DNA of 64,000 bases from Frigidibacter sp. ROC022 (GTDB taxonomy: Bacteria; Pseudomonadota; Alphaproteobacteria; Rhodobacterales; Rhodobacteraceae). Below the pieces are notes generated by a model, which made no database searches, had not been told where the DNA came from, and saw only the letters and a list, made by a program, of their open reading frames with translations. Positions 10,516-20,672 of this stretch are shown here, one piece after another. The stretch lies in the NCBI RefSeq assembly GCF_024723735.1, contig NZ_JANQDU010000001.1, positions 124,001-188,000 of the forward strand, written 5' to 3'. Position numbers and translations under genes: made by a program. Numbering within the stretch: position 1 is the first letter of the stretch; every line of letters starts with the position of its first letter.

Positions 10516-11751
10516 TCACGCCTCGGGCTTTGGCGATACCGGTGCCGCCGCGCCGACCCGTGGCGTCGGGCTGCCGGCCAGGATCGCCACGCAGATCACC
10601 ATCAGCCCCGCCGACAGCAGGAAGGGCGCACCGGGGGCGTAGATCGGCGCCCCCTCGCGGGTGAAGGCCCAGAACACCGGGGTCAGGATCAGCGGCGCCA
10701 GGGCCATCGCCACCGCCGAGACGGAACCGAGCACCCCCTGCAACTCGCCCTGCTGGTCGTCCGGCGTGGCATTGGCCATCAGCCCCTGGATCGCCGGTCC
10801 CGCCACCCCCGACAGGGCCGAAACCGGAGTCAGCGCCAGCGCCCAGCTGCCCGAGCGGATCAGGCCGAGCAGGACAAAGACCACCGTATCCAGCATCATG
10901 CCGTAGATTCCGGTCCTGGTCTCGCCCCAGGCCCGGATCGCCGGGGCGACCAGAAAGGCCTGGGTCAGGGCCATGCTCAGCCCGAAGATGGTCAGCGAGA
11001 TCCCGATCCACCAGCCGTCCCAGCCAAAGCGGGCGGCGCCGTAATAGGACCAGATCGCGGGGTAGGAGGTCATCGCCAGGGTGAACAGGAAGATCAGCAC
11101 GAGATAGCGTCTCAGCCCCGGCAGCCGGCCGATCGCCCGGAAGGCCGCCAGCGGATTGGCGCGGCGCCAGGAGAAGGCCCGACGCTTGCCGGGTGCAAGG
11201 CTTTCGGGCAGGGCCAGGCAGCCAAAGACGAAATTGACCCCGGCCAGCGCGGCGGCAATCGCGAACGGCGCCCTGATGTCGATCACCGAGGCGGCCCCGC
11301 CGATCATCGGCCCGAGGACAAAGCCGATGCCGAAGGCGGCGCCGATCAGGCCGAAGTTGCGTGCCCGCGCTTCCGGGGCCGAGACATCGGCCACATAGGC
11401 CGTCGCCGTGGCGGCGGTGGCGGCGGTGATCCCGGCGATGATCCGTCCGGCCAGCAGCAACCAGACGCTCTGCGCCAGGGCCATGACCGCATAGTCCAGT
11501 GCCATTGTCGCCAGCGCGATCAGCATGATCGGCCGCCGCCCGTAGCGATCCGACAGATTGCCGATCACCGGGCCGAAGACGAATTGCATCACCGAGAAGG
11601 CCGCTGCCAGCACCCCGCCCCAGACCGCCGCATTGGCCAGCCCCTCGTGCAGCACATCGCGCATCAGGTCCGGCATCACCGGGAAGATCAGCCCGATCCC
11701 GATCGCGTCCAGCGCGACGGTCAGCAGGATGAACACCAGGGCAAGGGGCAT
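10516..11751 (-). CDS. TetA-like MFS drug:proton antiporter
   Basis: A 411-residue inner-membrane transporter with twelve predicted helices, of the TCR/Tet (DHA1) group of the major facilitator superfamily. The loop 2-3 signature is GNLSDRYGRRP (about residues 64-74), and antiporter motif C appears as GFVLGPMIGG in helix 5; helix 1 carries the acidic residue in LDAIGIGLIFPVMPDL typical of TetA proteins. No tetR-like repressor is adjacent, so induction by tetracycline is not indicated; chromosomal homologues in this order are usually general exporters. The ATG at 11751 gives the full first helix. Substrate unknown. Confidence 0.88.
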   Translation of the reverse strand: MPLALVFILLTVALDAIGIGLIFPVMPDLMRDVLHEGLANAAVWGGVLAAAFSVMQFVFGPVIGNLSDRYGRRPIMLIALATMALDYAVMALAQSVWLLLAGRIIAGITAATAATATAYVADVSAPEARARNFGLIGAAFGIGFVLGPMIGGAASVIDIRAPFAIAAALAGVNFVFGCLALPESLAPGKRRAFSWRRANPLAAFRAIGRLPGLRRYLVLIFLFTLAMTSYPAIWSYYGAARFGWDGWWIGISLTIFGLSMALTQAFLVAPAIRAWGETRTGIYGMMLDTVVFVLLGLIRSGSWALALTPVSALSGVAGPAIQGLMANATPDDQQGELQGVLGSVSAVAMALAPLILTPVFWAFTREGAPIYAPGAPFLLSAGLMVICVAILAGSPTPRVGAAAPVSPKPEA

Positions 11752-11827
11752 CGGTCGGGGCTCCGCGGGCAGCGCGCCCGTCCGGCGCTCTTACCCGTGC
11801 CCCGGTGCAGAGAAAAGCGTTTCCTGG

Positions 11828-13144
11828 CTACAGCGCCGCCGCCGCCCGGGCAAAGGCCCGCGCCTCGGCCGGGGCCTGGCCCAGCTGCGCCGCCTCGGGG
11901 AAGACCAGATCGGGCCAGCGGGCCCGCGCCTCGGCGACCAGATGCCGGGAGCTGCCGGCGATCTCCGCGACCAGCGCCTTGACCGCCGCCTGCGCCTCGG
12001 GGCGGGGCATCCGCGCCGCCAGGGCGAAGCTCAGCGCCTCGGCATGGATCAGGCCCGAGCCGTCGTCGAGCAGCGCCGCCATCCGGTCCGGGTCGGGGCG
12101 CGCGGTCTCGGTCAGTTCCAGCGCCGCGCTGGTGGCCCGCCCGGTGGCCAGCAGCAGGCCCGGCAGGCTCAGCCATTCGGTGATCCAGGCGGCGCCGTCC
12201 CTCTGCTGCCGGTGCAGGGCGCCGCCCTGCAGCGTCGCCGCCAGTCCCAGCCCGTAACGGGCCAGCGCCACCAGCACCGAGGGCAGCACCGGATTGACCT
12301 TCTGCGGCATGGTCGAGGAGCCGCCGCCCAGGCTCAGCCGCAGCTCGCCGATGCCGGACTGGGTCATGGTCAGCGCATCCTCGCCCAGCTTGCCCAGGCT
12401 TCCCAGCACCAGCGCCAGCCAGCCCGCCAGCTCGCCGATCCGGTCGCGCCCGGCGTGCCAGCTGGCGCCGGGGTCGCTCAGCCCCAGTTCGGCGGCCAGC
12501 GCGGCGCGGACCTTCGGCCCCTCGGGCCCCATCGCCGACAGGGTGCCGGCCGCGCCCGAGAGCGAGACGCAGAGCAGCCGCCCGCGCAGCCCTTCCAGCC
12601 GTTCCAGATGCCGCAGCAGCGGCGCCCCCCAGCCGGCCACCACCGCGCCGAAGGAGGTCGGCGTCGCGATCTGGCCATAGGTCCGCGCCGCCATCGGCAT
12701 CTCGGCATGATCCGCCGCCATCCGGCCCAGGGCCTTGGTCAGCGCCACCAGCCTGCCTTCGAGAATGGCCAGGGCCTGGCGCAGCCGCAGCATCTGGCCG
12801 GTCTCGGAAATGTCCTGCGAGGTGACGCCCCAATGCAGGTAGCGGGCATGATCCGGCGCCTGCAGGACCTTGCGCATCGTTTCGACCAGCGCCGGGACCG
12901 GCACCGCGCTGCGCCCGGTCTCCTCTGCCAGCGCCGCCGGATCGATCTGGATTTCCATCGCCGCCCGGTGCAGGAAGCTGCCCGCCGTCTCGGGGATCAG
13001 GCCGAGCCGGCCCTGGACCAGCGCAAGGGTCCCCTCGACCAGCATCATCGCCCGCAATTCGGCGCTGTCGGTGAACAGCCGGGCGATCTCGGGATCCCCC
13101 AGAAGGTCGCGGTAGATGGCACTGTCGAACGGGGTGGCAGGCAC
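11828..13144 (-). CDS. pcaB: 3-carboxy-cis,cis-muconate cycloisomerase
   Basis: A 438-residue fumarase/aspartase-superfamily enzyme that lactonises 3-carboxy-cis,cis-muconate in the protocatechuate branch of the 3-oxoadipate pathway. The superfamily signature GGSSTMPQKVNP lies near residues 274-285, and the His/Thr-Ser regions LHWGVTSQD and TYGQIATPT are in place. The start is a GTG at 13144 with GAGGAG seven bases upstream; longer in-frame readings would cross an intergenic repeat into the BKACE gene. It is the last gene of the leftward pob-pca operon, 62 bp after the BKACE gene, and that gap is almost filled by a hairpin repeat, so pcaB may be expressed at a different level from the rest. 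Confidence 0.93.
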   Translation of the reverse strand: MPATPFDSAIYRDLLGDPEIARLFTDSAELRAMMLVEGTLALVQGRLGLIPETAGSFLHRAAMEIQIDPAALAEETGRSAVPVPALVETMRKVLQAPDHARYLHWGVTSQDISETGQMLRLRQALAILEGRLVALTKALGRMAADHAEMPMAARTYGQIATPTSFGAVVAGWGAPLLRHLERLEGLRGRLLCVSLSGAAGTLSAMGPEGPKVRAALAAELGLSDPGASWHAGRDRIGELAGWLALVLGSLGKLGEDALTMTQSGIGELRLSLGGGSSTMPQKVNPVLPSVLVALARYGLGLAATLQGGALHRQQRDGAAWITEWLSLPGLLLATGRATSAALELTETARPDPDRMAALLDDGSGLIHAEALSFALAARMPRPEAQAAVKALVAEIAGSSRHLVAEARARWPDLVFPEAAQLGQAPAEARAFARAAAAL

Positions 13145-13160
13145 GGGCGCCTCCTCTTTA

Positions 13161-13204
13161 CCTTGAAAATATCCCGGGGGGCCGCAGGCGGGGGCAGAGC
13201 CCCC
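13161..13204 (-). repeat. intergenic hairpin/GGGATATTT element, copy A
   Basis: Read on the minus strand, GGGGGC-TCT-GCCCCC (13190-13204) is followed by a C-rich stretch and GGGATATTTT, then a tail similar to AAGGTAAAGAGG. It matches the elements at 42.7, 48.8 and 57.8 kb. It separates the BKACE and pcaB genes inside the pca operon. Confidence 0.75.
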
Positions 13205-13206
13205 TC

Positions 13207-14070
13207 TCAGGCCGCCACCGGGCGCAGACCCAGTATGTCGCGCGCCTGCTGCCAGGTGGCAACCGGGCGCCGATACCTGTCGCACAGCTCCACCGTGCGG
13301 CGCACCAGCGCGGCATTGGAGGGCGCCAGCGTCTCGCGGTCCAGTTTCAGATTGTCCTCCAGCCCGGTGCGGCAATGGCCGCCCAGGGCGATGCACCATT
13401 CGTTCAGCCGGATCTGTGCCGCACCGATTCCCGCGGCGCACCATTCGGCATCGGGGGCCAGCCGGTTCAGCGTCTCGATGTAGAAATCGAACACCGGCCG
13501 GTCTACCGGCATGGCGTTCTTCACACCCATGACGAACTGCACATAGAGCGGCCCCGCCAGCCGCCCGTCCTGCTGCATCCGCGCCGCCTGCAGGATATGC
13601 GACAGGTCGAAGGCCTCGATCTCGGGCTTCACCCCGTAGGCCCGCATTTCCGAGGCCAGCCAGTCCACGAGGTCGGGCGGGTTCTCGTAGACCCGGGTCG
13701 GGAAGTTGTTCGAGCCGACGGTGAGCGAGGCCATGTCGGGGGCCAGCGGCAGCATCCCGCCGCGCGCCCGTCCCGCGCCCGAGCGGCCGCCGGTGGACAG
13801 CTGGACGATCATCCCGGGGCAGTGTTTCTCGATTCCCGCCTTCAGCTCCGCGAACAGCTCGGGGTCCGAGGTCGGTGCGCCCCGGGCGTCGCGGACATGG
13901 CAATGCGCGATGCTGGCGCCGGCCTCGAAGGCCTCATGGGTCGATTCGATCTGTTCGGCGATCGTCACCGGCACCGCCGGGTTGTCTTCCTTGGTCGCGA
14001 CCGAGCCGGTGATGGCGACGCAGATGATGCAGGGTTTGGTCTGTGGTTTGGTCTGTGGGGATTGGGTCAC
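13207..14070 (-). CDS. BKACE family beta-keto acid cleavage enzyme
   Basis: A 287-residue protein of the 3-keto-5-aminohexanoate cleavage (Kce/BKACE) family, which splits a beta-keto acid with acetyl-CoA to give acetoacetate and a new acyl-CoA. Zinc ligands expected from Kce are visible: His56 and His58 in AHCHVRD and the glutamate in GLEDN near the C-terminal third. It starts at a GTG in a GTGA overlap with the upstream hydrolase gene. Lying inside a pca operon that has no pcaI, pcaJ or pcaF, it is an attractive candidate for acting on 3-oxoadipate or a related keto acid, but the BKACE family uses many substrates and that assignment is inference. The N terminus has a short duplicated QTKPQTK stretch. 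Confidence 0.88.
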   Translation of the reverse strand: MTQSPQTKPQTKPCIICVAITGSVATKEDNPAVPVTIAEQIESTHEAFEAGASIAHCHVRDARGAPTSDPELFAELKAGIEKHCPGMIVQLSTGGRSGAGRARGGMLPLAPDMASLTVGSNNFPTRVYENPPDLVDWLASEMRAYGVKPEIEAFDLSHILQAARMQQDGRLAGPLYVQFVMGVKNAMPVDRPVFDFYIETLNRLAPDAEWCAAGIGAAQIRLNEWCIALGGHCRTGLEDNLKLDRETLAPSNAALVRRTVELCDRYRRPVATWQQARDILGLRPVAA

Positions 14071-14780
14071 TGGGCGATCCGGTTCAGGACTTGGGCCAAC
14101 CCGTCCGGGTCGGCGAAGAAGGGTGAATGGCCGCAGGTCATCTCGTGGACCCGTTCGGCGGGCCAGTCGCGCGACATCACGGCCTGCGCCTCGGGCGCGA
14201 TGACCCGGTCGGCAAGGCAGCGGACATAGTCGCGCGGAAGGCTGTGGTAGCGGTCGGTCAGGGCCAGCGGTTCCTGCGTCGGCCGGATCGGCTCGGGGCA
14301 GAGATGCTGGCGGGCATAGGCCGTCGTTCCGGCCGGGCAGTCGTGGTAGAACAGCGGTTCCAGCGCCGGCTCCGAGAACTCGGTCGCCAGCCCGTCCGCG
14401 GTGAAGTCTATGGCCGCCTTCAGCGACCCGGTGACCGAGGCCCGGCGCAGATCGTGCAGCGAGCGCCCGGCGACCGGGGCGAAGGCGGTCAGATAGACAA
14501 GCCCGGCGAAGGCCCCGGGCGCGGCCTCTCCGGCAGCGGAAATCCAGAGCCCGCCCATCGAGTGGCCGACCAGCAGCGGCGGACTTCCCGCGCGCGCCGC
14601 CGCGAGGATGGCCCCGACATAGGCCGCCAGCGTCGCTTCGGCCCGCGGTGTCGGATCGGTGCCATGCGCCGGCAGGTCCAGTGCCGTCACCCGATGGCCA
14701 CGGCCCTGAAGCTGCGGCACCAGGTCGCGCCAGCACCAGGCGCCGTGGCAGGCGCCATGAACCAGAAGGATATCGGTCAT
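14067..14780 (-). CDS. alpha/beta hydrolase in the pca operon
   Basis: A 237-residue alpha/beta hydrolase with an oxyanion HGACHGAW near the N terminus, nucleophile elbow GHSMGG at Ser74, and a C-terminal His in MTCGHSPFF. The sequence resembles salicylate-esterase/methyl-ketone-type plant-like hydrolases and not PcaD, which is separately encoded. It begins within the stop of pcaG (TGATG) and ends overlapping the BKACE start, so it is an integral operon member. An esterase that feeds aromatic esters into the pathway, or removes a dead-end ester or lactone, is a reasonable inference; the substrate is not shown by sequence. Confidence 0.85.
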   Translation of the reverse strand: MTDILLVHGACHGAWCWRDLVPQLQGRGHRVTALDLPAHGTDPTPRAEATLAAYVGAILAAARAGSPPLLVGHSMGGLWISAAGEAAPGAFAGLVYLTAFAPVAGRSLHDLRRASVTGSLKAAIDFTADGLATEFSEPALEPLFYHDCPAGTTAYARQHLCPEPIRPTQEPLALTDRYHSLPRDYVRCLADRVIAPEAQAVMSRDWPAERVHEMTCGHSPFFADPDGLAQVLNRIAQ

Positions 14781-15379
14781 CACATGTCGAGAAAGACGGT
14801 TTCGCCGGGCCCTTGCAAGCGGATATCGAAGCGATAGGCACCGGGGCCGGTCCGTTTCGCGATCAGGGTCTCGACCCGCTCGCGATGCTCGATCCGGCCC
14901 AGAAGCGGGTCGGCGCCGTTGTCCTCGTCGTCGAAATAGATCCGGGTCTGCAGGCCGATGTTGATGCCGCGTGCCACGATCCACAGCGCGATATGCGGCG
15001 CCTGCATCCGGCCATCGGGCCAGGGAACCGCGCCCGGCTTGACGGTGCGCAGGCGAAACTCTCCGGTCTCGCCGTCGGCGGCAAAGCGGCAGAACCCGTT
15101 CACTTCGGGGTCGGCGCCCGGCTGGCCGGGAAACACCCCGGCCGCGTCCGGCTGCCAGCTTTCGATCATCGCGTCGCGCAGGGCCATGCCGGTGCCGTCA
15201 AGGACCGAGCCGGTGATCTCGATCACCTCGCCCTTCGGATTGTCGCCGATGGCGCGCAGGCCGAGGTCTTCGGGATAGATCCCCGCCAGCCCGGCGAAGG
15301 AGGGGATGCAGCCGATATGCACATAGGGGCCGCCGGTCTGCGACGCGGTTTCTCTCAGTCGGTTCAGGGGCTGGGTCAT
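14780..15379 (-). CDS. pcaG: protocatechuate 3,4-dioxygenase alpha subunit
   Basis: A 199-residue intradiol dioxygenase subunit. It has the alpha-subunit opening PYVHIGC and the common beta-sandwich stretches (VLDGTGMALRDAMIESWQ; PHIALWIVARGIN), but lacks the Tyr and His iron ligands, as expected because the metal sits in the beta subunit. With PcaH it forms the oligomer that opens the ring of protocatechuate between the hydroxyls to give 3-carboxy-cis,cis-muconate. The gene follows pcaH with a one-base gap and is coupled to the next gene. Length is normal for the family. Confidence 0.95.
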   Translation of the reverse strand: MTQPLNRLRETASQTGGPYVHIGCIPSFAGLAGIYPEDLGLRAIGDNPKGEVIEITGSVLDGTGMALRDAMIESWQPDAAGVFPGQPGADPEVNGFCRFAADGETGEFRLRTVKPGAVPWPDGRMQAPHIALWIVARGINIGLQTRIYFDDEDNGADPLLGRIEHRERVETLIAKRTGPGAYRFDIRLQGPGETVFLDM

Positions 15380-15380
15380 C

Positions 15381-16097
15381 TTACATCCCGTCCTTGCGAT
15401 TTTCGAAGAATGTCTGCCGGGTGCCGCGCAGCACCACGTCGAACTTGTAGGCGAGGAAATCCATCGGCCGCGACGCCGCCATGTCCAGCGGCGCCACCAG
15501 CGCCTCGAGCTGGCCGCGATCCTTGACCGTCGCCGCGATCGGGCAGAGCGCGATCAGCGGGTCGCCCTCGAAATAGAGCTGGGTGATCAGCCGCTGCGCG
15601 AAGGCATGGCCGAAGATCGACATATGGATATGCATCGGCCGCCAGTCGTTGCCCCGGTTCGGCCAGGGATAGGCGCCGGGCCGGATGGTCAGGAACTGGT
15701 AATAGCCCTGCTCGTCGGTCAGGGTCCGGCCGCAACCGCCGAAATTCGGATCGAGCGGCGCGAAATAGCTGTCCTTCACATGCCGGTAGCGGCCCCCGGC
15801 ATTGGCCTGCCAGATTTCCACCAGGGTGTTCGGCACCGGCCGGGCGTTTTCGTCCAGCACCCGGCCATGAAGCAGGATGCGCTCGCCGATCGCCGGGCTT
15901 TCGCCGCGGGTCCAGTTCAGGATCAGATTGTTGTCCAGGGGGCCGATCAGCCCGTGCCCGAAGGTCGGGCCGGTCTCTTCGGTGATGCTCGAGTCCAGCG
16001 CCAGCAACGGCAGGTTCGGCGAGCGGGTGACGCTCGTCTTGTAGCCCGGATCTAGGGCGGGCGGATGCGCGCTGCGGTCACGGGGGATCAAGCTCAT
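15381..16097 (-). CDS. pcaH: protocatechuate 3,4-dioxygenase beta subunit
   Basis: A 238-residue catalytic subunit of the non-haem Fe(III) intradiol dioxygenase. All four iron ligands can be located with the correct spacing: Tyr104 (GGRYRH), Tyr143 (GAYPW), His156 and His158 (MHIH), matching the 39-13-2 spacing of the Pseudomonas enzyme's Tyr408, Tyr447, His460, His462. It acts in the cytoplasm as a PcaG-PcaH oligomer. The start overlaps the pcaC stop as ATGA. Together with pobA, pcaD, pcaC and pcaB this makes the full route from 4-hydroxybenzoate to 3-oxoadipate. Confidence 0.96.
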   Translation of the reverse strand: MSLIPRDRSAHPPALDPGYKTSVTRSPNLPLLALDSSITEETGPTFGHGLIGPLDNNLILNWTRGESPAIGERILLHGRVLDENARPVPNTLVEIWQANAGGRYRHVKDSYFAPLDPNFGGCGRTLTDEQGYYQFLTIRPGAYPWPNRGNDWRPMHIHMSIFGHAFAQRLITQLYFEGDPLIALCPIAATVKDRGQLEALVAPLDMAASRPMDFLAYKFDVVLRGTRQTFFENRKDGM

Positions 16098-16486
16098 GTC
16101 TTTGCCTCCATTTCTTCGTAGATCGTCTTGGCCAGCTTGATGGCATGGTTGGCGCGCGGGACCCCGGCGTAGATCGCGACATGCAGGAGCACGTCCAGGA
16201 CGTCCTCGCGCGTGGCCCCGGTGTTGGCGGTGGCCCGTAGGTGCAGTTCGAATTCCTCGAAATTGCCCAGCCCGGCCAGCAGCGCCAGGGTGATCAGCGA
16301 GCGCTCGCGCAGCGGCAGCGTGCCGCGCGACCAGGTATGGCCCCAGGCGGCGTCGGTGATCAGGTCGATGAAGGGCGCCTCCCAGGCGTCGGGATCGGCG
16401 CGCGAGCGATCGACATGGGCATCGCCCAGCACCCGGCGCCGGGTCGCGTCCCCGGCCTTGCGCTGCGGCGAGGTCGCGTCAGACAT
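16094..16486 (-). CDS. pcaC: 4-carboxymuconolactone decarboxylase
   Basis: A 130-residue protein of the CMD/AhpD-like fold that decarboxylates 4-carboxymuconolactone to 3-oxoadipate enol-lactone. Recognisable segments are WGHTWSRGTLPLRERSLIT and LLHVAIYAGVPRANHAIK, the latter containing the conserved His and Gly. It is a stand-alone PcaC and not the PcaL fusion found in some actinobacteria. It overlaps pcaD upstream by eight bases and pcaH downstream by four. Confidence 0.95.
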   Translation of the reverse strand: MSDATSPQRKAGDATRRRVLGDAHVDRSRADPDAWEAPFIDLITDAAWGHTWSRGTLPLRERSLITLALLAGLGNFEEFELHLRATANTGATREDVLDVLLHVAIYAGVPRANHAIKLAKTIYEEMEAKT

Positions 16487-17267
16487 GGCCGATCTCCTGC
16501 AGGAAGACGCTCAGCAACTCGGCATAATCCTCGGGCTTCTCCACGCAGGGCAGGTGCCCGGCGCCGCGGATCAGGCGAAAGCGGCTGCCCTTGATCAACT
16601 CGGCCGTCTCGCGCACCAGATCGGGCGGGGTCGAGCCGTCTTCCGACCCGGCAATCGCCAGGGTCGGCAGGGTCAGCGCCGCGGTGGTGCTGTAGAAATC
16701 GGTGCCCTGGATTGCCGCCGAGCAGCCGGCATAGCCATCGACCGGCTGGCGTTCCAGCATGTTCTTCCACAGCATCATCTCGGGCTTGTCGCGGAAGGCG
16801 CGCGAGAACCAGCGCACCATGACTTCCTTCGACAGGCTCGCGATGCCCTCGGCATTGACCTCGGCAATCCGCCGGTCCCAGATCTCGGCGGTGCCGATCT
16901 TGGTGGCGGTGTTCGACAGAACCAGCGCCCGCACCAGGTCCAGCCGCTTCACCGCCAGCCCCTGCGCGATCAGCCCGCCGATCGACAGACCGACAAAGAC
17001 CGCATCCTTGATCTCGAGGAAATCCATCAGCCGTTCGGCATCGCCGACCAGCTGTCCCATCCGATAGGGCTGTTTCGGCGCGCTGGTCAGCCCGTGGCCG
17101 CGCATGTCGTAACGGATGTAGCGGCAAGAGGCGGGCAGGAGCGGCAGCACCTTGTCCCAGAGCCGCAGATCGGTGCCGAGCGAATTGGCAAAGACCACCG
17201 GCGGCCCGGAGGCGGGCCCGGTATCAGTGTAATGGACGCAGAGTCCATCGAGAACGGCGACCTGCAT
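16479..17267 (-). CDS. pcaD: 3-oxoadipate enol-lactonase
   Basis: A 262-residue alpha/beta hydrolase that opens 3-oxoadipate enol-lactone. The nucleophile elbow GLSIGG places Ser95; the catalytic Asp lies in the ALTLPTLAIAGSEDGSTP region and His in GAGHLPCVEKPE. The oxyanion segment ANSLGTDLRLWD near residues 27-38 is typical of PcaD. It is second in the operon, ten bases after the pobA stop. Confidence 0.94.
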   Translation of the reverse strand: MQVAVLDGLCVHYTDTGPASGPPVVFANSLGTDLRLWDKVLPLLPASCRYIRYDMRGHGLTSAPKQPYRMGQLVGDAERLMDFLEIKDAVFVGLSIGGLIAQGLAVKRLDLVRALVLSNTATKIGTAEIWDRRIAEVNAEGIASLSKEVMVRWFSRAFRDKPEMMLWKNMLERQPVDGYAGCSAAIQGTDFYSTTAALTLPTLAIAGSEDGSTPPDLVRETAELIKGSRFRLIRGAGHLPCVEKPEDYAELLSVFLQEIGHV

Positions 17268-17277
17268 GATTTTCTCC

Positions 17278-18647
<1,370 letters not shown>

Positions 18648-18867
18648 CAGATGTCGAAATGGAGTCTTCCAAACAGTCGTCTGGTGCCGAGAATACGTCA
18701 CGCGCGGCCCCCCGTCGGAGCCTGTCGCCGAAATACCGGGCGCGGTCGTCTGCAATGCAATCGTCTGTAACTGAGCGCACTCTAGCCGCAGCGGCGCCGC
18801 GGCCCCAGTCCGGGAAACCATACCCCGCCGGGGGTTGAATCGCGCCGCGGCCGCATTCCGGCGCCGC

Positions 18868-19848
18868 TCAGACCCCGCTGCCGAACCGGGTCAGCGCCTC
18901 GGCCAGCATTTCGGGGTCCGCGTTGCCGCCCGAGGCCACCACGATCACCGCGTCGCCCTCGATCTCGTCGGCGCGGAACAGTGCCGCCGCCAGCGCCGCC
19001 GCGCCGCCCGGCTCGACCCCGATCTTCAGCCGCACCAGCGCCGCCGCCATCGCCTGCAGGGCCTCGTCATCGCTGACGCTCAGCCCGGGGCCGCAATGGG
19101 CCTTCAGGATCGGAAAGGTCAGATCGCCCGGCTGCGGGGTGATGATCGCGTCCTGGATCGACCCGGTCAGCCGCTCGTTGCGCCGGATTTCCCCGGCGGC
19201 CAGCGAGCGTTTGACATCGTCGAAGCCCTGCGGCTCGGCCGGGCGAACCCGCAGCCCGGGCGCGTCGGCGGCCAGCGCCAGCGCGATTCCCGAGGTCAGC
19301 CCGCCGCCCCCGCAGGGCACCAGCACGTCCGCCTTGGTGACGCCAAGCGCCGCAGCCTGGGTCGCGATTTCCAGCCCCGCCGTGCCCTGTCCCGCGATCA
19401 CCTGCGGATTGTCGAAGGGCTTGATCAGGGTCAGCCCGCGTTCCTCGGCCAGCGCCGCGCCCAAGGCATCCCGATCCTCGCTGGCGCGGTCGTAAAGCAC
19501 GACCTCGGCGCCCAGGGCCCTGGTATTCGCGATCTTCAGCGCCGGCGCGTCGCGCGGCATCACGATCACCGCCGAAACCCCGGACAGCGCCGCCGCGCGC
19601 GCCACGCCCTGCGCATGGTTGCCCGAGGAAAAGGCGATCACCCCGCGGGCCCGCACCTCGGGGTCCAGCGCGCTCAGCGCCGACCAGGCGCCGCGAAACT
19701 TGAAACTGCCGGTCTCCTGCAGGCATTCCGCCTTGACCAGCACCCGCCGCCCGGCCGCCGCGTCCAGAAAGGGCGAGCTCAGCATCGGGGTTTCGCGGGC
19801 CCGTCCCCTGAGCCGTTCGGCAGCGGCGCGGATCATTTCGATATTCAT
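18868..19848 (-). CDS. threonine/serine dehydratase family PLP enzyme
   Basis: A 326-residue fold-type II PLP enzyme. The Schiff-base lysine is Lys50 in SFKFRG and the phosphate-binding loop is PCGGGGLTSG near residue 185. It is single-domain, without the ACT domain of biosynthetic IlvA, so it resembles catabolic threonine dehydratase, serine racemase or 3-hydroxyaspartate dehydratase; sequence alone does not decide among these. It is the last gene of a coupled three-gene operon with an alpha/beta hydrolase and a HAD enzyme, its start overlapping the hydrolase stop as ATGA. A terminator follows some 220 bp downstream. Confidence 0.85.
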   Translation of the reverse strand: MNIEMIRAAAERLRGRARETPMLSSPFLDAAAGRRVLVKAECLQETGSFKFRGAWSALSALDPEVRARGVIAFSSGNHAQGVARAAALSGVSAVIVMPRDAPALKIANTRALGAEVVLYDRASEDRDALGAALAEERGLTLIKPFDNPQVIAGQGTAGLEIATQAAALGVTKADVLVPCGGGGLTSGIALALAADAPGLRVRPAEPQGFDDVKRSLAAGEIRRNERLTGSIQDAIITPQPGDLTFPILKAHCGPGLSVSDDEALQAMAAALVRLKIGVEPGGAAALAAALFRADEIEGDAVIVVASGGNADPEMLAEALTRFGSGV

Positions 19849-20672
19849 GGCATCAACTCCAGCCAGGCGGTGATTGCGGCCAGAGACTCCGGCTCGTCCA
19901 GAAAGGGGATATGGCCGCGGTCCGGCACCTCGGCAAAGATCATGTCGGGCCGGCGGCGGCGCATCTCGGCGGCGGTCTCGCGGCCCAGAAGGTCCGAGTT
20001 CGCGCCCCGCAGCAGGGCCAGCGGCAGGCCCTCGAACGCGTCGAACAGCGGCCAGAGATCGGGCTGCGGGCCTTCGAAGGCCGCCAGCACCGCCTCGCGC
20101 AGGCGCGGATCATAGGTCAGGCCCAGGCCTGTCCCGGTCTGCACCGTGTGATGCGAGACTTCCTCGGCCCAGCGTGAAGCCGGAACACCAACGAACTCGG
20201 GAAACAGCCCCGGCATCGCCGCTGCCATCTCGGCCTGGCTGCGGAACTTGGGCGCCCGGCCGATATAGGCCTTGATCTTGTCCAGCCCGCCCTTTTCGAT
20301 CACCGGGCCGACATCGTTCAGGCAGACACCCAGCAGCCGGTCCTTGGCAAAGCCGGCCAGCCCCATGGCGATCAGCCCGCCGCGCGAAGTGCCCAGCACC
20401 GCGGCCTTGTCGATGCCCAGATGATCCAGCAAGGCCAGCGCGTCCTTCGCCTCGACCGGGGGGGTATAGGTCGCGGGATCGGCATGGGCCGAGCTGCCGC
20501 GGCCCCGATAATCGGGCCGGATCAGCCGCAGGGGCGGAAGATGCGGCACCAGGTAATCGAAATCGCGCCCGTCCCGGGTCAGCCCGGCCAGGCACAGCAG
20601 CGGCAACCCGGCCCCTTCGTCCCGATATGCAAGACGGGTGCCGTCGGCGGCGTCGAAATATTTCAGGCTCAT
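19845..20672 (-). CDS. alpha/beta hydrolase
   Basis: A 275-residue hydrolase with the nucleophile elbow GTSRGG (Ser near residue 115), an RPDYRGRGSS stretch typical of epoxide-hydrolase/lactonase-like folds and a catalytic His in DRGHIPFLDEPE. The operon position, between a 2-haloacid-dehalogenase-like HAD protein and a dehydratase, suggests small-molecule catabolism, but no particular substrate is indicated. Both ends overlap neighbouring genes by four bases. Confidence 0.85.
   Translation of the reverse strand: MSLKYFDAADGTRLAYRDEGAGLPLLCLAGLTRDGRDFDYLVPHLPPLRLIRPDYRGRGSSAHADPATYTPPVEAKDALALLDHLGIDKAAVLGTSRGGLIAMGLAGFAKDRLLGVCLNDVGPVIEKGGLDKIKAYIGRAPKFRSQAEMAAAMPGLFPEFVGVPASRWAEEVSHHTVQTGTGLGLTYDPRLREAVLAAFEGPQPDLWPLFDAFEGLPLALLRGANSDLLGRETAAEMRRRRPDMIFAEVPDRGHIPFLDEPESLAAITAWLELMP

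Noticed and set aside
10516-11751. TetA-like transporter considered as an acquired tetracycline resistance gene
   Set aside because: No tetR, transposon end or composition shift; it looks like a native chromosomal exporter.
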